Assembly (NCBI GenBank): GCA_016288175.1
Contig: JAEEYN010000033.1
Location: 1-8,653, forward strand
Reading direction: 5' to 3'
Length of the DNA stretch: 8,653 nt
DNA from: Bacillota bacterium
GTDB lineage: Bacteria; Bacillota; Clostridia; Christensenellales; CAG-138
Every line of letters begins with the position of its first letter. Positions within the stretch are counted from its first letter, which is position 1. Below the pieces are notes generated by a model. The model was not told the DNA's origin, did not search any database, and saw nothing but the letters and a program-made list of their open reading frames with translations. This document shows, piece by piece, positions 6,160-8,653 of the stretch. The position numbers were made by a program, and so were the translations under genes.

Positions 6160-6724
6160 GCTGTTCATCGGGTTTCTGAAGGTCGGTCTCTTCGCCTTCG
6201 GCGGGGCATATGCGGCGATACCGGTGATCCGGGAGATCGTGCTCGGCTACGGCTGGCTGACTGATGAAGCGCTGACGCGCATGATCGCAGTAAGCGAAAG
6301 CACGCCCGGCCCGATCATGGTAAACCTTGCGACCTATGTCGGGGCAAGCCGCGCGGGGATCCTCGGCGGCGCGGTCGCGACATTCGCCGTGGTGCTTCCC
6401 GCGTTCCTGATCATCGTGCTGATCCTTGCGGTCTTCAAAAACCTTGCGGAGAAGCCTGTGGTCAAGGCGCTGCTCGGCGGACTTAAGCCCTGCGTGACGG
6501 GCATCATCCTCGCCGTCGGCATTTACATGGTGCTTTGCGATATTTTCCCGGCGGAGGGCGGCAAGGGTTTCGACTTTGCCCTGCCGGAGCTTTCGGCGAT
6601 CCTGATCACGGCGGCGCTCGGCGCGCTCATGATCGGGTATCGGCTGATTCGGAAGAAGCGGCTTTCGCCGATCCTGCTGATCGTTATCGCCGCGGGGCTC
6701 GGCATGGCCGTCTACGGCGTCTGA
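6146..6724 (+). CDS. chrA: Chromate transporter family (CHR) protein, second short subunit
   Basis: The second half of the CHR pair, 192 residues, with the same signatures repeated: FAFGGAYAAI (16-25) and ESTPGPIMVN (51-60), then a strongly hydrophobic run at about 71-98 and further membrane segments near 112-131 and 145-190. The duplicated motif pattern shows that the two genes are paralogues and matches the known split of the long protein. The ATG at 6146 lies inside the end of the first gene and has AAGGAGG (6133-6139) six bases upstream, so re-initiation should give balanced amounts of the two subunits. They are expected to pair in the cytoplasmic membrane. Anion specificity (chromate, sulfate or another oxyanion) cannot be read from the sequence. 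Confidence 0.93.
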   Translation: MILLELFIGFLKVGLFAFGGAYAAIPVIREIVLGYGWLTDEALTRMIAVSESTPGPIMVNLATYVGASRAGILGGAVATFAVVLPAFLIIVLILAVFKNLAEKPVVKALLGGLKPCVTGIILAVGIYMVLCDIFPAEGGKGFDFALPELSAILITAALGALMIGYRLIRKKRLSPILLIVIAAGLGMAVYGV

Positions 6725-6732
6725 ATGCGGTT

Positions 6733-6753
6733 TTTGCCCGAAAACCGGGCAAA
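6733..6753 (+). terminator. Hairpin just after the transporter pair, possible weak terminator
   Basis: TTTGCCCG (6733-6740) and CGGGCAAA (6746-6753) form a perfect 8-bp stem with the five-base loop AAAAC, nine bases after the TGA of the second transporter gene. Position and shape suit a terminator, but no U-run follows (the next bases are CCAACCCC), so it may instead protect the 3' end of the mRNA or be an inefficient stop. Confidence 0.45.
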
Positions 6754-6754
6754 C

Positions 6755-6882
6755 CAACCCCGCTGGGAGAGCTCAACCGTCCGATTCAACCGGGGGTGGA
6801 GAGCAAAAAGGGTCAACTCAACCAATGGGGTAGAGAGATTTTCGGAAAAACAACCACCGGTATGTGGTGCTTTGAGCACCGA
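6755..6882. repeat. Four CAACC boxes at exact 32-base spacing upstream of the XRE regulator
   Basis: CAACC occurs at 6755, 6787, 6819 and 6851, each exactly 32 bases after the last (GGTTG on the other strand). In the first three units the box is followed by a variable G-rich stretch and GAGAG (ending at 6771, 6803 and 6837), so the units are degenerate repeats rather than lone pentamers. Two off-register relatives, CTCAACC at 6772 and TCAACT at 6813, add to the pattern. The region has no gene. A 32-base step is close to three helical turns, which would place the boxes on one face of the DNA, and the last box abuts the promoter of the downstream regulator. A protein-binding array or the remnant of a dispersed intergenic repeat are both possible. 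Confidence 0.5.
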
Positions 6883-6893
6883 TCTGATATGAT
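6866..6893 (+). promoter_or_regulatory. Extended -10 promoter with overlapping inverted repeat, XRE regulator gene
   Basis: TGATATGAT at 6885-6893 is an extended -10 element (TG-N-TATGAT) with no good -35 box. Directly upstream, GGTGC (6866-6870) and GCACC (6876-6880) form an inverted repeat around TTTGA, where a -35 would lie. An alternative helix, ACCAC (6853-6857) with GTGGT (6864-6868), overlaps it. The inverted repeat is well placed for an autoregulatory operator. Transcription would start near 6900, and AAGGAGG (6908-6914) sits nine bases before the ATG. Confidence 0.5.
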
Positions 6894-6923
6894 ACGGTCA
6901 TCGAAAGAAGGAGGAAACCTTTC

Positions 6924-7964
6924 ATGGAACAAACCAATCAAACGCTCGGCAAGCGCATTGCCGCACTCAGAAAAGAAAAGGGCATGACGCAGGAACAGCT
7001 CGCCGAAAAGGTCGGCGTATCCGCGCAGGCGGTATCCAAATGGGAAAACGATGCAAGCTGCCCGGATATCACCCTGCTGCCCCTGCTCGGCGATATTCTC
7101 GGCGTATCGGTGGACGAACTCCTCGGCGTCAAGCCGATCGAGCCGCACGTCATCATTATTGATAAGGATGAAAGCGCACCTGCGAGGAGCTCCGGCAGCA
7201 AGAAATTCCATTGGGAATGGGATGCCGGCAAGTGGCCCACGATCGCTGTCTGCATCGGCCTGATCCTTGTATGCCTGGTATTCCTGCTCCGCAGCTTCAC
7301 GCCGCTCTTCCCGGATTACGAATCAAAAGAGATCACTCTCGGAGCATGGAGCTACATCTGGCCCCTGCTGGTATTCACCTTCGGTCTCATCAGCGTTCGC
7401 AGCGGAGTTCTCTTCGGTTCCGCGCTGATGGCTGTCGGCGGTTATGAATTCGTCCGCCGCATGCTGATACCGCGCGGCACAAGCCTCCCCGGCGTGCCGT
7501 GGTACGTTATAGTGCTTGTAATTGCGATCGCGCTGCTTGTCCGCACGATTGTCCGCGAGATCCGTCCGCACGGCGGCAGGAACGCAACGGTTCGCTTTGA
7601 CCGCTCACCCGTAATGAACGTTTTACAGGAGAACGATTTCCTCGAAGCGGAGCTCGGGTTCGGCAGCGGAACCATCGTTTACGACAGTGAACGCTTTACC
7701 GGCGGCACCGTCGAAATGAACTTCGGCGAATACGTTATCGACCTCACGAACGTCAAGACCTTCACCCAGAACTGCGTGCTAAAGGTCGACCAAAGCTTCG
7801 GCAGACTGACGGTGATCGTACCCAAATCCGTGCGCATCGTCAAATCAGCCGATATGAAATTTGCTTCCAACTCGGCTTCGGGCGAGCCGGATCCCAATGC
7901 GGCGCAGACGCTGATCATGGAGAGCGACGTCAACTTCGGCGCTCTGCAGATCGAGTATCGCTGA
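6924..7964 (+). CDS. Membrane-anchored XRE-family regulator with LiaF-like C-terminal domain
   Basis: A 346-residue three-part protein. Residues 8-66 are a Cro/C1-type helix-turn-helix (LGKRIAALRKEKGMTQEQLA, then VSAQAVSKWE, then LLPLLGDILGVSVDELLG), which binds DNA. A linker (about 70-103) leads to four predicted membrane helices near 104-123, 141-159, 161-178 and 192-210. Residues about 220-346 form a beta-rich domain with repeated turns: FGSGTIVYD, NFGEYVIDLTNV, QSFGRLTVIVPKSVRI and NFGALQIEY. This resembles the C-terminal domain of LiaF and related cell-wall-antibiotic response proteins. By orientation the HTH is cytoplasmic, and four helices would also return the beta domain to the cytoplasm. 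I infer a one-component envelope-stress sensor that binds DNA directly. The target is unknown; its own promoter, with a nearby inverted repeat, is the first candidate. It has a dedicated terminator and no partner kinase or transporter. Confidence 0.88.
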   Translation: MEQTNQTLGKRIAALRKEKGMTQEQLAEKVGVSAQAVSKWENDASCPDITLLPLLGDILGVSVDELLGVKPIEPHVIIIDKDESAPARSSGSKKFHWEWDAGKWPTIAVCIGLILVCLVFLLRSFTPLFPDYESKEITLGAWSYIWPLLVFTFGLISVRSGVLFGSALMAVGGYEFVRRMLIPRGTSLPGVPWYVIVLVIAIALLVRTIVREIRPHGGRNATVRFDRSPVMNVLQENDFLEAELGFGSGTIVYDSERFTGGTVEMNFGEYVIDLTNVKTFTQNCVLKVDQSFGRLTVIVPKSVRIVKSADMKFASNSASGEPDPNAAQTLIMESDVNFGALQIEYR

Positions 7965-7982
7965 ACCGAATAAATGCAAAAG

Positions 7983-8011
7983 GCCGGGATGCATCGTTAT
8001 CCCGGCTTTTT
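7983..8011 (+). terminator. Bidirectional rho-independent terminator between convergent genes
   Basis: GCCGGGAT (7983-7990) and ATCCCGGC (7999-8006) form a perfect 8-bp stem with an eight-base loop, followed by TTTTT (8007-8011) and another T-rich stretch. It lies 18 bases after the XRE regulator stop. On the minus strand the same hairpin is followed by CTTTT, so it can also end the protease gene, which stops at 8014. Confidence 0.92.
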
Positions 8012-8013
8012 CG

Positions 8014-8653
8014 TTATTTTGTAAGCAGATCAGGTTCTTTTCGCCTATGCGACAGCAGCAGATCGAGGCGGAGGTCCGTTTCTCCGCGCATAGCGGCGGC
8101 AAGAAGAGTTCCTTCATCGAGCATGCCGATGGTCCTAAGCGCCGCATCCGTTACGAAGACCAGGGCATAGCCGCCGGAGGAAAGCGCGGAAAGCGCGTCC
8201 GAAACGGTGCGAGACGCATCGATCGCGAGGGGAAAAACGCGGACTGCGCCGCCGGAAGAGAGCCTCGCGGCGGTCGAAAGCCGCGCACGGACGGCTGAAG
8301 CGGAGACGGTGCGAAGCTCCGAAAGGGCGGCGAGGACGATGAAGGCGCCGGTCACGGCGAAGGATACCGGCCCCGGAGAAAGCCCCGATACCGCGGCGGC
8401 AGCGACGCCCGCGGCGGCGATCAGCGCACCGACGGCTGCACCGCAGAGGCAAAGCAGTACGGAGCTCTGCCGTGCGCTTTTCCCTTGAAACCCGAAAAAG
8501 GAAAGGGCGAGCCGACCTCCGTCGAGCGGAAGGACGGGAAGAAGATTGACGACGCCGAGCGAAAGGTTGAAAAACGAGAATTCGGAAAGGACGCGCCGGT
8601 TGAACGCGGAAAAGCCGGGGGAAACGCCGGGGATCGAGGCCGCGATGCGGAGC
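8014..8653 (-). CDS. M50 family site-2 protease, SpoIVFB-like, C-terminal part (5' end cut by window edge)
   Basis: The minus-strand frame is open from the window edge to the TAA at 8016-8014 and gives 212 residues. NLSLGVVNLLPVLPLDGGR (8522 region, Asp at 8523-8521) is the conserved second zinc-site motif of M50 intramembrane metalloproteases; the HExxH motif would lie upstream, outside the window. Two hydrophobic stretches follow (about 8460-8400 and 8390-8320), then a soluble tail resembling one CBS half-domain: FPLAIDASRTVSDALSALSS, then YALVFVTD, then IGMLDEGTLL. Such a tail is found in SpoIVFB, the protease that activates pro-sigma-K in spore formers, where it has been linked to ATP sensing. 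The match suggests, but does not prove, a sporulation role; general membrane proteases share the fold. No transmembrane partner gene (SpoIVFA) is visible because the 5' side is missing. Confidence 0.88.
   Translation of the reverse strand, partial: LRIAASIPGVSPGFSAFNRRVLSEFSFFNLSLGVVNLLPVLPLDGGRLALSFFGFQGKSARQSSVLLCLCGAAVGALIAAAGVAAAAVSGLSPGPVSFAVTGAFIVLAALSELRTVSASAVRARLSTAARLSSGGAVRVFPLAIDASRTVSDALSALSSGGYALVFVTDAALRTIGMLDEGTLLAAAMRGETDLRLDLLLSHRRKEPDLLTK

Noticed and set aside
5452..6168. Long open frame on the minus strand opposite the first transporter gene (238 codons)
   Set aside because: It has Asp/Arg/His-rich composition typical of reverse-complement shadows; the plus-strand gene has family motifs, ribosome binding site and promoter.
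6755..6882. CRISPR array, because of the regular 32-base spacing
   Set aside because: Only five bases are strictly repeated and the units are degenerate; there are no long identical repeats, unique spacers or cas genes.

Overview
This is a GC-rich bacterial chromosomal segment that most resembles an anaerobic, gut-type member of the Firmicutes (Clostridia). The inference rests on AGGAGG-type ribosome binding sites, sigma-A-like promoters, the split two-subunit chromate-transporter (CHR) pair, the zinc-dependent alanyl-tRNA editing protein, a membrane XRE regulator with a LiaF-like C-terminus, and a SpoIVFB-like site-2 protease with a CBS-type tail. No tRNA, rRNA, CRISPR array or insertion-sequence ends were seen. 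The lineage cannot be fixed from this window alone.

Layout, left to right. The left edge (1-555, +) holds the C-terminal part of a reverse transcriptase, cut by the window so that it begins at the YxDD catalytic motif. It converges on a small four-helix membrane protein (695-1153, -) of unknown function that has its own near-consensus promoter and terminator. Next is a minus-strand cluster, in transcription order: alanyl-tRNA editing protein (5414-4185), tRNA pseudouridine synthase TruA (4158-3370, TTG start), a YcaQ/AlkZ-type DNA glycosylase interrupted by a one-base frameshift (3363-2135), then a cyclophilin-type lipoprotein (2080-1406) ending at a terminator. The first three genes are tightly packed behind one promoter. 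The cyclophilin may be co-transcribed or use a weak promoter of its own.

From a divergent promoter region (5415-5568) the plus strand carries two overlapping CHR-family transporter subunits (5569-6159 and 6146-6724), expected to form a heteromeric pump. A 199-base gap follows. It holds a hairpin, four CAACC boxes spaced exactly 32 bases apart, and an extended -10 promoter overlapped by an inverted repeat. This leads into a membrane-anchored XRE regulator (6924-7964) with a C-terminal LiaF-like beta domain, a probable one-component envelope sensor. A strong bidirectional terminator separates it from a convergent, edge-truncated M50 site-2 protease (8653-8014, -).

The minus cluster mixes translation quality control (AlaX, TruA) with DNA repair (YcaQ) and protein folding. 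The right half is envelope-related: transport, envelope sensing and intramembrane proteolysis. No complete new defence or mobile system is visible. The points most worth a second look are the truncated reverse transcriptase, whose class depends on sequence outside the window, the 32-base phased repeats upstream of the regulator, the regulator's domain fusion, and the broken YcaQ gene.
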